Below are positions 1 to 9,345 of a stretch of 64,000 nt of DNA, piece by piece. The stretch spans positions 153,943 through 217,942 of the forward strand of contig NZ_JAIWHV010000003.1 of assembly GCF_020177375.1 (NCBI RefSeq), given 5' to 3'. The number at the start of each line of letters is the position of its first letter. Positions within the stretch are counted from its first letter, which is position 1. The stretch comes from Saliphagus infecundisoli (GTDB lineage: Archaea > Halobacteriota > Halobacteria > Halobacteriales > Natrialbaceae). The position numbers and the translations under genes are program-made. The notes beneath the pieces are model-generated. The model saw nothing but the letters and a program-made list of their open reading frames with translations. It searched no databases and was not told the DNA's origin.

Positions 1-1
1 C

Positions 2-805
2 GAAGGGGAAGTCGCCGACCTCCGGGAGGCCGTCGATGCCGAGCCCGAAGACGCCGTCGCCATCGTCGCCGACAGCGGGGAGACCGCGCGCACCGCTATC
101 GGAGCGGTCGCCGACCGCGCGCGAGCCGCCGTCGCGGGCGTCCCCGAGGAGACCCGCGGAGCGAACGAGGACGGCACCACCCGCTACCTCCGCCCGCTGC
201 CCGGCGCAGCCCGGATGTACCCCGAGACCGACGTCCCGCCGGTCAAACCCGACCGGAGCGAGGTCGAAACTCCGGAGCTCCTGACCGAGAAGGTCGGACG
301 GTACGAGCGCGAGTACGACCTCGATCGTGGACTGGCCGAACAGGTCGCCTACGGCCGGCGGATGCCCGTCTTCGAGCGTGCGGTGGGCGAGGGCGTCGAT
401 CCGACCCTCGCGGCGACGACGCTGGAATCGACCGTCACCGAACTCCGGCGGGACGGCGTCGCCATCGAGAACGTAAGCGAAGAGCAGTTCGCCGGCGCGC
501 TCGCGCTCGCCCGCGACGACGACCTCCCGACGGGCAACGTCGGCGACCTGCTTTCGGCGCTGGCCGACGCGCCGGAGCTTACCGCCAGGGAGGCCGTAGA
601 GCGCGAGGATCTCGGCGGCGCCTCCGAGGACGAGGTTCGGGAGGCCGTTCGCGAGGTCGTCGAGCGAAACGAGGAGCAAGTACACGAGGAGGGGATGGGC
701 GCCTTCTCGGGCCTGATGGGCGAGGCGATGGGCGCGCTGGGCGGGCAGGCCGACGGCGAGGCCGTCAGCGCGGCGCTGCGCGAGGAAATCCAGAAGCGAT
801 CCTGA
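2..805 (+). CDS. gatE: Glu-tRNA(Gln) amidotransferase subunit E, 3' part
   Basis: GatE with GatD converts misacylated Glu-tRNA(Gln) to Gln-tRNA(Gln) in the archaeal cytoplasm. The reading frame is open from base 2, so the gene begins before the window; about 267 C-terminal codons are present. The diagnostic stretch reads GVPEETRGANEDGTTRYLRP followed by LPGAARMYPETDVPPV, which is the signature of the GatB/GatE kinase-like core. The rest is the helical tail domain (YqeY-like) that contacts tRNA, including a Gly/Met-rich segment near the end (GAFSGLMGEAMGALGG). An internal ATG at 215 is not the true start because the conserved family sequence continues upstream. It ends 128 bases before a convergent protease gene. 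Confidence 0.93.
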   Translation, partial: EGEVADLREAVDAEPEDAVAIVADSGETARTAIGAVADRARAAVAGVPEETRGANEDGTTRYLRPLPGAARMYPETDVPPVKPDRSEVETPELLTEKVGRYEREYDLDRGLAEQVAYGRRMPVFERAVGEGVDPTLAATTLESTVTELRRDGVAIENVSEEQFAGALALARDDDLPTGNVGDLLSALADAPELTAREAVEREDLGGASEDEVREAVREVVERNEEQVHEEGMGAFSGLMGEAMGALGGQADGEAVSAALREEIQKRS

Positions 806-933
806 CCCGGTCGGCCGTCGTCCCGGGTGCGGCCGCTTTCGGGGTCCGTCCGTCGTCGAACACCCCGTAGAACACCAGGATCGAACCCCGAACGAACGAA
901 GCAGCGAAAACGAGCGATCGGAGACGAGTCTCG

Positions 934-3900
934 TTACCTGCGCAGCCAGCTCGGAATGCCGGCGTGGTCGGGCGCGTTCGCGTGGTCCGGAACCCCCGCG
1001 TGAGCGGGCGGACGAACGCTCTCGACGGCTTCGACGGTAATTTCGGCGCTGGCCATTTCCTGGAGCGTCGAGATAGAGTAGGCGTAGGTGGCGGGTTCGA
1101 GGTCGTCCTCGAGGGTGTGGGTGAGTGAGACGGTCGTGGAGTCGCCGCCGGCGAGGGTGATCTCCTGCATGGCGTCGGTGTCGACGAGTCGGCGGAGTTC
1201 CGCTTCGGAGTAGCGCTCTCGAGCGTTGACTTCGCCGTCCCAGAAGAGGAAGATCGTCTGGGTGGCTTCTTCGCCGCCCGTGTTGGTGATGGTGGCATCG
1301 GCGGTGAACGACTCGCCCGCGCCGACGGTGTCGGGGCCATCGATCGAGCTGACCTCGAAGTAGGCGGGATCGGGCTCGCCGCCCTCTTCGATGGTGATGG
1401 TGGCCGTGGCGACCTCGTCGGCAGACACGCCGTGTTGGAGGTCGCCGGTTTCCTCGTCGGCGGGGATCTCGTAGGAGAACGAGACGGTGGTGGTCTCGCC
1501 GCCATCCAGGGTCACCGTCTCGGATTGCTCTGGTTCGTAATCGAGCACTGCAGCGCCGAAGTCCGTGCCTGGCGGGAAGTAGAACACGGTGCGGGAGGCC
1601 TCCTGGTCGCCCGCGTTCGTGACGTCCGCCGAGACCTCGATCGTCTCGCCCTGTTCGGCGGAGCCGGGGGCCTCGAGGTTCGAGACCTCGAAGTAGGTCC
1701 CCAGGGTGAGGTTCTGGCTGGTGGTCTCGCCGGGAGTCACGTCAACGAAGGTGATGTCCGAGTCGGGGTAGTTCTCGTGGAGCGCCCGAAGCGCCTTCGT
1801 TCCCGGCGTGACCCCCTCGATCGTGTAGTTGCCGTCGGCGTCCGTGGTCGCGCTAAACGCTTCCTGGTCGGCGTCGACGACCTCGGCGCCCTCGATGGGG
1901 ACGCCCGCGGCGTTGGTGACCTGGCCCTCGATCGAGCCCGGGCTGCGGTCGATCTGGAAATCGACGCCCTCGACGGTTTCACCCGCAGTGACGGTGACGA
2001 TCTCCTCGGGCTGGTAGCCCGGCGGAGTTTCCGCGACCGTGACGACGTACGTCCCCGCGGGAACGTCGAGAGCGTACTGGCCCTCGGCGTCCGTCGTGGC
2101 CTCGTACGTGTCGCCGTCGCCGTTCTCGCCGACGATCGTGACGCCCTCGACCGGCTCGCCGTCGTCGCTTGCGGTCACCTGCCCCGTGATCGAGCCCGGC
2201 GCGGGCTCTAAGGCCGCGTCGTAAGTCACGGCCCCGTCCTCGGGCACCTCGATCGTCTCGGACACCTCGGCGTAGTCCTCCGCCGTCACCGTGATCTCGT
2301 GTTCGCCCGCGGGGATGCCCGCCAGCGAGTAGGTGCCGTCGGCGTCGGTCGTGGCGGTGTAGGTTCCCCCGTCGGCGTCGAGGGTGACCGTGGCGCCCTC
2401 GATGGGGTCGCCGCTTTCGGCGTCGGTCACCGTCCCCTCGACGGTCGCGCCGGCCGGGACGGCCGTAAACGCCACGAGGTCCTGGTCGTCCTCGCTCTCG
2501 ACGGCGTGGAACCACTCCAAGTCGGGGTCGACGTCGCCGAGCGTGTTCGCGAACTCGACGGTCGCGGACTCGCCGGGTTCCAAGGAGACCTCCTCGCTGG
2601 TCTGCTCTATGCCGGCCACGACCCCGGTGTCGTCGACGTAGACGACGGCGTTCCCGAGGATCGCGTCGGCGTCGGCGCTGAAGTCGTCATCGGAGACGAA
2701 CGACGAGCGTCCGAACGTCGCGAGCAGGACCTCGCGGCCGTCATCGGAGACGCCGACCGCGCTTCCGTCCGGCTCCCCGTCGGTGGCGGCGACGTCGGCG
2801 ACCGTCTCGCCGCTGTAGCCGTCGAACCAGGCACGGTCGGCGGCGCTCGCGGCGTGGAGTTCGACGGTGTCGCCGGCCTCGCCGACGCCCGTGAACAGCG
2901 CGTGATCGGCCGTGAGTTCGAGGTTGATGGGCGTCGAGCCGCTGTACCCGTCCTCGACGGTCGAGGGATCGCCGGTCGCAGCCGAGAGATCGGTGATCGA
3001 GGCGGAGCTCCCGCCCCAGTTCTCGAGGTAGACGACGCCCTGATCGTCGCCGAGTTCGTCGAGGAAGGCGCCGACGTCGGCCTCGTCGAAGTCGTTGACG
3101 ACGAAGACGTCGTACTCCCCGACCACGGAGAGGAGGTCGCTGGCGTCGACCGCACTCACGCCGTAGCGATCAGAGTCGAGTTCGCCCTGCAGGGTTTCGA
3201 CGATGTCCGCGGCGTTCTCGATCTCGGCCTCGACGTCCCGTTCAACGACCTCGCGGCGGTGTTCCTCCTCGTCGACGCCGCCGTCGACGACCGCGACGTC
3301 GGTCTCTCCTTGCACCACGTTGTAGGTCACGGTCTGGCTGTCGGGCGCGTCGCCGGTGTTCTCGACTGTCGCGTCCACGTCGTAGCCGTCGCCGACCGCG
3401 ACCTCCCCGGGCGCGTCGGTGATCTCGACGTCGAAGAAGGCCGCGAGGATCGTGATGGTCGCGGTCTCGCCGTCGTCGTCGGTGAACACCCCGTGGTCGT
3501 ACGTCCCCGCCTCGATGTCGCTCGTGTCGACGGTAAATGAGACGCCGGTTCCCTCGCCGGGCTCGAGGGAAACCTCCTCGGTGAGCAACGCCTCGTCGAG
3601 GTCGTCGAAACGGAACTCGACGGTCTGAGTGTCGTCGGCGTTACCTGTGTTGGTGATGTCGGCACTCACCTCGATTTCGTCACCCTGGTCGACTTCGCCG
3701 GGTGCGTCGAGGTTCGAGACCTCGAAGTACGACGAGACGAGCGTGAGTTCTCCCGTCTCACTGTCGTCCTCGGAGTAGAGTCCATAATAATACTCGCCGG
3801 GATCGAACTCGCTCGTATCGACCGCGAGGGTAACCGTGGTTTCGGCAGGATGACCGACGGGATCGGAGACGCCGGGGGCGGCGAGATCGACGAACGTGGT

Positions 3901-5721
3901 CGTGACGGGCTCGCCCGAGCCGAGATCGTCCTCGGTCTCGGCCATGTGGACGGCGAGTTCCTGGACGGCGCCCTCCTCGCCCGTGTTCTCGAGATCGGCC
4001 GAGAGTTCGATCTCGGTGCCCTGGTCGGCCTCGTCGGGCCCCTCCAGGTTCGAGACGTCGATCGCGCCCAGATCGAGATTGCCCTGGACCTTGTATTGCA
4101 ACAGGTTCAGATCCGTGGTATCGACCTCGCCGTCGCGGTTCAGGTCTCCGAGATCCTCGTTGAACCCCTCGGGGTTCATCCCGTAGATGTACTGTTGAGT
4201 GAGTTGGACGTCCTGGATGTTGACCGAGTCGTCCTGGTTGACGTCGCCGAGATCGTCCTCGTAGACGGCGGCGCCGACCTCGTCGACCGCGGCATACGCA
4301 TCGACGATGCCGTACCCATACCGGACGTCCTGTTCGTCGCCCGGCTCCGACCAGTCGTCGGGTTTCCAGGCGGTCCCCTCGAGCACCGACCGGCTGTCCC
4401 CAGCCGTCAAGTCCTCGTTGGCCGAGAGCATCAAGGCGAGGACGCCCGCGACGTGGGGGGCGGCCATCGAGGTCCCGCTGAGATTCTGGTAGGTGCCGCC
4501 GGGTTCGGCGCTCAGCACCTCGTTGCCGGGGGCGGAGACGTCGGGTTTGATCCACTCGTCGGGCCAGTCGGGATCGGGTTCCTCCCAGTTGTCGGCGGCG
4601 ATCGTATCGCCGCTCGAGAACTCCGTGATGTCGCCGTTCTCGTCCGACGCACCGATCGCAAAGGAATCATAGATGTTAGCAGGTGAGCCCACACAGCCCT
4701 CGCCGGAGTTGCCCGAGGAGGTGACGGCGAGGACGTCCATCGCGAGGGCGTTCTGGATGACGGGGATCCAGGCGTCCTCGTAGACCGGGCCGAACAACCC
4801 GCAGCCGGCACCGAAACTCATGCTGATGACGTCGGCGCCCATCTCCTCGAGGACGTACTCGAAGCCGGCGATCGGGTCCGAATCCGCCCCCGAGCCGCCC
4901 GGAAGGACGAGGCCGTGCTGGAGGTCGACGTTCGGGGCGACGCCGTACTGGGGCGTGTCGCCGTCGGGAGCACTGGCGCCGACGGTGCCACCGACGTGAG
5001 TCCCATGGTAGTGGGAATCGTACGGTTCCGAGCCCTCGATGGGCTCGCCATCGGGACCGATCTCGACCCACCCACCAGGGTAGGTCGGGTCATCGGAATC
5101 GTCCGAGTACAGTTCGAGGTCGGGATGAGAAACGTCGAAACCCGTATCGAGGACGGCGACCTTGACGCCCTCGCCCTGGGTGCCGAAATCGTCCCAGACG
5201 TCGGGGGCGTTGATCTGCTCGAGGCCATACGTGGTGCCGTCGGCCTCTGGAGCCGTGTCGGCCGACTCGGGTTCGGGGACGCGATACTCGGGGACGAGGT
5301 AGACGGCGCGGACGCCCTCGACCGATTGGAGCTGGTCGGCGGTGACCGCGTCGGCATTGACCTCGGCGCGGATGACGTTGGTGATCCAGTAGCTCCTGAC
5401 GAGGTCGACGGTATCGAACTCGGCGAGGGTCGTGCGGGCGGGCTCCTGGCTCGCCTCGGCGTGCTCGCGGAGCAGACGGATGCGTTCGGCGCGGTCGCCG
5501 GACAGGCTCTCGTCGTACTGGTCGAAGACGATGTAGACCTGCTGGGTTCCCTCGGCGTCGTCAAAGCGGGCGGCGGCCGCCGCCCGCACCTCCTCGATGG
5601 CACCGCCGCCGAACGCCGACGCCGCCCCGATCCCCGCAGCACCCTGCAGGATCGTGCGCCGCGAGACGTCGACCGATCGCTTCTCCTGACTCTCCGTTTC
5701 GTCCGTGGTATCTGAAGGCAC
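934..5721 (-). CDS. Secreted subtilisin-like protease, multimodular (1595 aa)
   Basis: Large exported serine protease of family S8. A twin-arginine signal (SRRTILQGAAGIGAASAFGG, residues about 20-40) predicts Tat export in folded form. A propeptide-like inhibitor region follows, then the catalytic domain at about 165-465 with Asp192 (AVLDTGFD), His239 (HGTHVGG), Asn338 (SSGNSG) and Ser418 (GTSMAAPH). After it comes a dockerin-type EF-hand pair (DVNQDDSVNIQDV, DLNRDGEVDTTDL). Then several CARDB-like beta domains (repeated YFEVSNLDAPG/ENTG motifs), three carboxypeptidase-regulatory-like repeats (GxVTxxxGxPIEGAxV), further CARDB-like domains, and a short basic end PSWLRR. An alpha/beta segment without those motifs interrupts one CARDB repeat (see findings). 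The start is GTG at 5721; a TATA-like TTTTAAG lies about 25 bases upstream, fitting a leaderless message. Most halolysins are near 500 aa, so this is an unusually long member. The substrate is unknown. Confidence 0.92.
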   Translation of the reverse strand: MPSDTTDETESQEKRSVDVSRRTILQGAAGIGAASAFGGGAIEEVRAAAAARFDDAEGTQQVYIVFDQYDESLSGDRAERIRLLREHAEASQEPARTTLAEFDTVDLVRSYWITNVIRAEVNADAVTADQLQSVEGVRAVYLVPEYRVPEPESADTAPEADGTTYGLEQINAPDVWDDFGTQGEGVKVAVLDTGFDVSHPDLELYSDDSDDPTYPGGWVEIGPDGEPIEGSEPYDSHYHGTHVGGTVGASAPDGDTPQYGVAPNVDLQHGLVLPGGSGADSDPIAGFEYVLEEMGADVISMSFGAGCGLFGPVYEDAWIPVIQNALAMDVLAVTSSGNSGEGCVGSPANIYDSFAIGASDENGDITEFSSGDTIAADNWEEPDPDWPDEWIKPDVSAPGNEVLSAEPGGTYQNLSGTSMAAPHVAGVLALMLSANEDLTAGDSRSVLEGTAWKPDDWSEPGDEQDVRYGYGIVDAYAAVDEVGAAVYEDDLGDVNQDDSVNIQDVQLTQQYIYGMNPEGFNEDLGDLNRDGEVDTTDLNLLQYKVQGNLDLGAIDVSNLEGPDEADQGTEIELSADLENTGEEGAVQELAVHMAETEDDLGSGEPVTTTFVDLAAPGVSDPVGHPAETTVTLAVDTSEFDPGEYYYGLYSEDDSETGELTLVSSYFEVSNLDAPGEVDQGDEIEVSADITNTGNADDTQTVEFRFDDLDEALLTEEVSLEPGEGTGVSFTVDTSDIEAGTYDHGVFTDDDGETATITILAAFFDVEITDAPGEVAVGDGYDVDATVENTGDAPDSQTVTYNVVQGETDVAVVDGGVDEEEHRREVVERDVEAEIENAADIVETLQGELDSDRYGVSAVDASDLLSVVGEYDVFVVNDFDEADVGAFLDELGDDQGVVYLENWGGSSASITDLSAATGDPSTVEDGYSGSTPINLELTADHALFTGVGEAGDTVELHAASAADRAWFDGYSGETVADVAATDGEPDGSAVGVSDDGREVLLATFGRSSFVSDDDFSADADAILGNAVVYVDDTGVVAGIEQTSEEVSLEPGESATVEFANTLGDVDPDLEWFHAVESEDDQDLVAFTAVPAGATVEGTVTDAESGDPIEGATVTLDADGGTYTATTDADGTYSLAGIPAGEHEITVTAEDYAEVSETIEVPEDGAVTYDAALEPAPGSITGQVTASDDGEPVEGVTIVGENGDGDTYEATTDAEGQYALDVPAGTYVVTVAETPPGYQPEEIVTVTAGETVEGVDFQIDRSPGSIEGQVTNAAGVPIEGAEVVDADQEAFSATTDADGNYTIEGVTPGTKALRALHENYPDSDITFVDVTPGETTSQNLTLGTYFEVSNLEAPGSAEQGETIEVSADVTNAGDQEASRTVFYFPPGTDFGAAVLDYEPEQSETVTLDGGETTTVSFSYEIPADEETGDLQHGVSADEVATATITIEEGGEPDPAYFEVSSIDGPDTVGAGESFTADATITNTGGEEATQTIFLFWDGEVNARERYSEAELRRLVDTDAMQEITLAGGDSTTVSLTHTLEDDLEPATYAYSISTLQEMASAEITVEAVESVRPPAHAGVPDHANAPDHAGIPSWLRR

Positions 5722-5741
5722 GACATCCAGTCTCGAACATA

Positions 5742-5755
5742 CGTTCTTAAAACTA
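5742..5755 (-). promoter_or_regulatory. TATA-box promoter of the protease gene
   Basis: Reading the minus strand, AGTTTTAAGAACG lies 25-30 bases before the GTG start at 5721 within an AT-rich island (5740-5795) in otherwise GC-rich DNA. The spacing suits a leaderless haloarchaeal transcript. Assignment is by inspection only. Confidence 0.5.
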
Positions 5756-5942
5756 TTGGATATATCTAGAGAGAATTTCCATTAGATATCTACTCGAACC
5801 GAGTGAACCCGCCCTACGAACCCGCCAGCAGCGCGACGACGGTCCGTGACACGGTACGATGCGGCCGGTGGCCGTGGCCGCCTCCTCTCGGAGTGCTCGA
5901 GGGCGCCGCGAGATACAAGACGACCGGCGTCGAAGGAGGGAC

Positions 5943-6374
5943 GTGGCTCCCTCGCACGTCCTCGTCGCGCTGGACGGCTCGCCGCTGGCCGACGACGCCC
6001 TCGAGTTCGCACTCGAGGTCTTCGAGTGCCCGATCACGGTGGTGAACGTCGTGACGCCCCTGGACGCGGGGATGAGCGAGGGTGGCGTACTGGAACCCGA
6101 CGAGGAACGGCTCGAGACCGCGGAGGACCGCGCCGAGCGGGTGATCGAGCGCGCCCGCGACCGGGCGGCGGCCGTCGACCGGACGGTCGAGACGACCGTC
6201 GAGTCCGGCGACCCGGCCGAGGCGATCCTGGCCTACGTCGAGGCGTCCGGCGTCGATCACGTAGTGATGGGCGGCCACGGCGGATCCGAGAGCGGCGTCC
6301 TCCCCAGGCTGCTCGGGACGGTGGCGACCACGGTTGTCGGCGAGGCGCCGGTTCCGGTGACTGTCGTCAGGTAA
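5943..6374 (+). CDS. Universal stress protein (UspA family)
   Basis: A single UspA domain of about 143 residues. Visible features are the first beta strand VLVALDGSPLADDALEFAL and the nucleotide-loop motif MGGHGGSESGVLPRLLGTVA, a G-x2-G-x9-G(S/T)-like pattern linked to ATP-binding Usps. The start is placed at GTG 5943 because GGAGGG lies just upstream and the family begins at this point; an ATG at 5859 would add about 28 Arg-rich residues unlike the family. It ends six bases before the convergent PiT gene, whose operon also holds a UspA protein. A role in phosphate or stress physiology is inferred from context only. Confidence 0.85.
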   Translation: MAPSHVLVALDGSPLADDALEFALEVFECPITVVNVVTPLDAGMSEGGVLEPDEERLETAEDRAERVIERARDRAAAVDRTVETTVESGDPAEAILAYVEASGVDHVVMGGHGGSESGVLPRLLGTVATTVVGEAPVPVTVVR

Positions 6375-6380
6375 CTCCGA

Positions 6381-7583
6381 CTACTGGATCCCCAGGACCG
6401 CCGAGAACAGCCGGTAGAGGCCGAATCCGATCCCGACCGAACTCGCGAGCGTGAGCACCCAGAAGCCGATCGTGACGCCGATCTTCCGCCGGGAGACGCC
6501 GGCGGTTCCGGCGGCCAGTCCGCCGCCGATGACCCCCGAGATGATGATGTTGTTGAACGAGATCGGAATCCCGAGCGTGATTGCGGCCTGTGCGATGAGA
6601 AAGCCCGGGACGAGCGCCGCGACCGACCGGCGCACTCCCAGCTGGGCGTACTCGCGGGAGGTCGCCTGCAACAGTCGGGGTGCCCCCATCCACGCCCCCG
6701 CGAGGATGCCCGTGGCACCGATCGCGAGCAGGACGATCCCGGGAAGCCCGAGCTCGGCCCCGTACAGCGCCTCCAGGGGCCCGGTCGCGAGCCCGACCTG
6801 GCTACCGCCGCTGCTGAAGGCGACGATCCCGCCGAGGACGAGCAGGAAGGTTCGGATCCCCTGCTCGACCGATGCCGCCACCTGCCGACGGATGAACCGG
6901 TAGCCGACGGCGGCAAAGACGACGGTGACGACGATCGCCACGGGGTCGATGCCGGCGACGTTCGGGGAGCCGAGCGCGGACGAGACCAGGTCCGCGACCG
7001 ACCCCTGTGCGCGCTCGGGGTGGGGGATGATCCCGAGGCGGATGTGGGCGAGGACGCCCGCGACGACCGCCGCGAGCACCGGGACGCCGACGGTCTCGGG
7101 GATGTCCTCCCGGCGGAGGAGACTCGCCGTGAGGTAGGCGATCCCGCCCGAGGTCGGCGGGACCAGAAGCCAGAACGTCCCGATCCGGCGGTAGGTGTCG
7201 ACGGCGGGGTCGCCACCCAGCGAGAGGCCGACGCCGACCATCGCCCCGGTCGTCGCGAACGCCGCCGGCACCGGATACCCCGAGTAGACCCCGAAGGTCA
7301 TGAACGTCGCCGCGACCAGCAGCCCGGTCGTCGCGGCAAGCGGCGTGAACGCGGTGCCGACGATCAGGTCCGCGCCGACGGTCTCGGAGATGCTTCCCCC
7401 CTGGGTGAGCGCGCCCGCCGCCGCAAGGATCCCGATGAGGAACGCGGCCCGCATCGTCGAGACGGCGTTGGCACCGATCGCGGGCGCAAAGGGCGGCGAG
7501 TTGCTGTTGGCGCCCAGCGACCACGCCATGAACAGGCCGGTCACCGTCGCGAGGGCGACCAGCGCCCAGAACGACGCCGTCAC
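6381..7583 (-). CDS. PiT-family inorganic phosphate permease
   Basis: Integral membrane protein of 400 residues with about ten hydrophobic helices. It carries the duplicated PiT signature: an N-terminal GANSNSPPFAPAIGANAVS and a C-terminal LGIPISFNNIIISGVIGGGL, where the usual Asn-rich motifs sit. PiT proteins take up phosphate driven by an ion gradient. The start codon overlaps the stop of the upstream UspA-pair gene by four bases (ATGA), so the two are translationally coupled, a recurring partnership of secondary transporters with Usp regulators in haloarchaea. Substrate specificity beyond phosphate (for example sulfate) cannot be excluded. Confidence 0.87.
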   Translation of the reverse strand: MTASFWALVALATVTGLFMAWSLGANSNSPPFAPAIGANAVSTMRAAFLIGILAAAGALTQGGSISETVGADLIVGTAFTPLAATTGLLVAATFMTFGVYSGYPVPAAFATTGAMVGVGLSLGGDPAVDTYRRIGTFWLLVPPTSGGIAYLTASLLRREDIPETVGVPVLAAVVAGVLAHIRLGIIPHPERAQGSVADLVSSALGSPNVAGIDPVAIVVTVVFAAVGYRFIRRQVAASVEQGIRTFLLVLGGIVAFSSGGSQVGLATGPLEALYGAELGLPGIVLLAIGATGILAGAWMGAPRLLQATSREYAQLGVRRSVAALVPGFLIAQAAITLGIPISFNNIIISGVIGGGLAAGTAGVSRRKIGVTIGFWVLTLASSVGIGFGLYRLFSAVLGIQ

Positions 7584-8491
7584 GGCCGTCTCCAGAAGCG
7601 CGCGAGCCGTCTCAGCCGCGGCCGTCCCACGGCGTCTCCTGCACGCGAGAGCAGAACCGTCTCGTCGATGCGGGGCAACACCACCTGCGGGATCGATCCG
7701 ACGAGCCGTCGATGGATCCCGCTCCGGCGGGTGACGCCGAAGACGACGACGTCGTGGTCGGCCGCGGCCTCGACGAGCACCGCCGAAACGTCGTCGCCGC
7801 GCTCGAGACGTGTCTCGATCCGAACGTCGGGACCGGGCGCAGTCTCGACGTGTTCGACCGCCTCCTCGATCGCCTCGTCGGCCGCGCCCTCGTGGTTGGT
7901 TCCGTCCTCGCCGCCCGGGTCGGCGACGGAGAGGACGGACACGGTCGCGTCGTTGCGCGCGGCGATCGCCTTCGCCGCGGCCGCCGCCGGCCGGACGTGG
8001 GGACCGCCGGCGACCGGAACCAGAACGGAGTCGACGCCATCGGCCTCGTAGCCGATCCGCTCGACGTAGAGGTCACAGGGTGCGCGTTCGATGAGGCGAT
8101 CGAGGTTCGTCCCGAGCAGCGCGTCGGTCCGCGAGCTTCGCTCGTGCCACCCGATCACGAGCGCGCGGGGCTCGACGCGGCGAACCTCCGAGAGGACGCC
8201 GTCGGCGACCGAGCGATCGACGACGACCTCGCGCTCGACGGGGACGTCCCCGGGGGCGATGGCGATCGCCGCCTCGAGGACGGCCTGCGTGTCGTGGGCG
8301 TACTGCTCGACGATCGTCTCGTCGGAGTAGATCGAAAACGGCGAGCCGTGGGGTTTGGCGACGACCGAGACGATCCGGACGCCGACGCCGGCCGCACGTG
8401 CGAGGTCGCTCGCGGTTCGGACCAACTGCTCGACGTGATCCGGGTTCGCGACCGCGACCAGCACGGGTTCGTCCGTCGGCGGTTCGTTCAT
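7580..8491 (-). CDS. Tandem UspA-domain protein
   Basis: 303 residues forming two UspA-like folds (about 8-145 and 152-290). The first half begins VLVAVANPDHVEQLVRTASD; the second begins VDSVLVPVAGGPHVRPAAAA and ends with FGVTRRSGIHRRLVGSIPQ, in which the glycine loop is only partly kept. The C-terminal tail is highly basic (RPRLRRLARFWRRP), possibly contacting the membrane or the permease. It is the first gene of a two-gene operon with the PiT permease (four-base overlap), so it probably modulates phosphate uptake; this is an inference from coupling. Confidence 0.82.
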   Translation of the reverse strand: MNEPPTDEPVLVAVANPDHVEQLVRTASDLARAAGVGVRIVSVVAKPHGSPFSIYSDETIVEQYAHDTQAVLEAAIAIAPGDVPVEREVVVDRSVADGVLSEVRRVEPRALVIGWHERSSRTDALLGTNLDRLIERAPCDLYVERIGYEADGVDSVLVPVAGGPHVRPAAAAAKAIAARNDATVSVLSVADPGGEDGTNHEGAADEAIEEAVEHVETAPGPDVRIETRLERGDDVSAVLVEAAADHDVVVFGVTRRSGIHRRLVGSIPQVVLPRIDETVLLSRAGDAVGRPRLRRLARFWRRP

Positions 8492-8604
8492 CGGTACCTA
8501 CTTGCACGGGAGAAGAGGAATATCCTCCGGTGGGACCGGTCTCGCCGCCGACCGCTCCTCGCACGGATCGCAGGGCGGGTCCGCCCCCGGAGTCCGGCAC
8601 CCGC

Positions 8605-9345
8605 TCACCGCTTCCGGGTCGCCCGCTCGATTGCCCGCAACACGCCGTGAAGCGTCGTGATCTCCCGGTCGGTGGGATGGGCTCGCCCGACCAGCCGCCG
8701 GACCAGCCGCATCGTCTTCGCGCGTTTCTCCGCCGGGTAGCCGACGGACGCGAGGGTCTCCCCGAACCGGTCGTAGAAGCGTTCGATCTCGCCCTCGTCA
8801 GCGCGTTCGTGGGAGACGTCGGGAAGCTGGGAGTCGGCCATCGCCAGCCCGCGGAGCTCGTAGAGCGCGATCGTCGCGGCCTGGCCGAGGTTGAGAACGG
8901 GATACTCCGCGCTCGCGGGGATCGCACACACCTGGTCGAGAGAGGCAAGTTCCTCGTTGGTGAGCCCGATCCGCTCGCGCCCGAACAGGAGCGCCGTGTC
9001 GGCACCGACCCCCGCGAGGTCGTCGGCGAGGTCGGCGGGCGTCCGGAACGGGAACCGGACGTGTTTCCGGGCGTCCTCGTTGGTCGTTGCCGTGAAGCCG
9101 ACGGTGTGGTAGCTCTCGACGACCTTCTCGAGAGTGACTTCGCGCGCGTTCGGGAGGACGTCCTCGCGGGCCTGGCCGGCGAAGCCGTAGGCGTCGCCCT
9201 CCCGGTCGAGGTCGGGAGGGTCGACCAGCAGCAGCTCCTCGAAGCCGAAGTTCTTCATCGCGCGGGCGATCGTGCCGACGTTGCCGGGGGTGTCGGCGTC
9301 GACGACGACGACTGCCGGCGGGCTCGCGGGCCGCTCCCCGCTCAC
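8605..9345 (-). CDS. trmJ: RNA 2'-O-methyltransferase, TrmJ/SpoU type
   Basis: SPOUT-class methylase that uses S-adenosylmethionine to methylate ribose, probably position 32 of tRNA. The three SpoU motifs are clear: TPGNVGTIARAMKNFGF, FGRERIGLTNEEL and LNLGQAATIALYELRG. The TrmJ-type helical C-terminal extension of about 80 residues (ERFYDRFGETLASVGYP, LVRRLVGRAHPTDREI) is present. The start is GTG at 9345, overlapping the stop of the upstream gene (GTGA). The longer upstream reading frame (to 9516) is antisense-like Arg-rich sequence and is excluded. Length 246 aa is typical. The exact target nucleotide is not provable from sequence. Confidence 0.86.
   Translation of the reverse strand: MSGERPASPPAVVVVDADTPGNVGTIARAMKNFGFEELLLVDPPDLDREGDAYGFAGQAREDVLPNAREVTLEKVVESYHTVGFTATTNEDARKHVRFPFRTPADLADDLAGVGADTALLFGRERIGLTNEELASLDQVCAIPASAEYPVLNLGQAATIALYELRGLAMADSQLPDVSHERADEGEIERFYDRFGETLASVGYPAEKRAKTMRLVRRLVGRAHPTDREITTLHGVLRAIERATRKR

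Noticed and set aside
36..284. 82-codon Arg/Pro/Ser-rich frame at the left edge
   Set aside because: It lies out of frame over the GatE coding region; composition is that of a shadow frame in GC-rich DNA.
2299..3540. 413-codon open frame opposite the protease gene
   Set aside because: Long antisense frames are expected in high-GC haloarchaeal genes; this one mirrors the protease and has no motif of its own.
6367..6693. 108-codon frame at the end of the phosphate permease
   Set aside because: Same strand, different frame within a well-supported membrane protein gene; no start signals.
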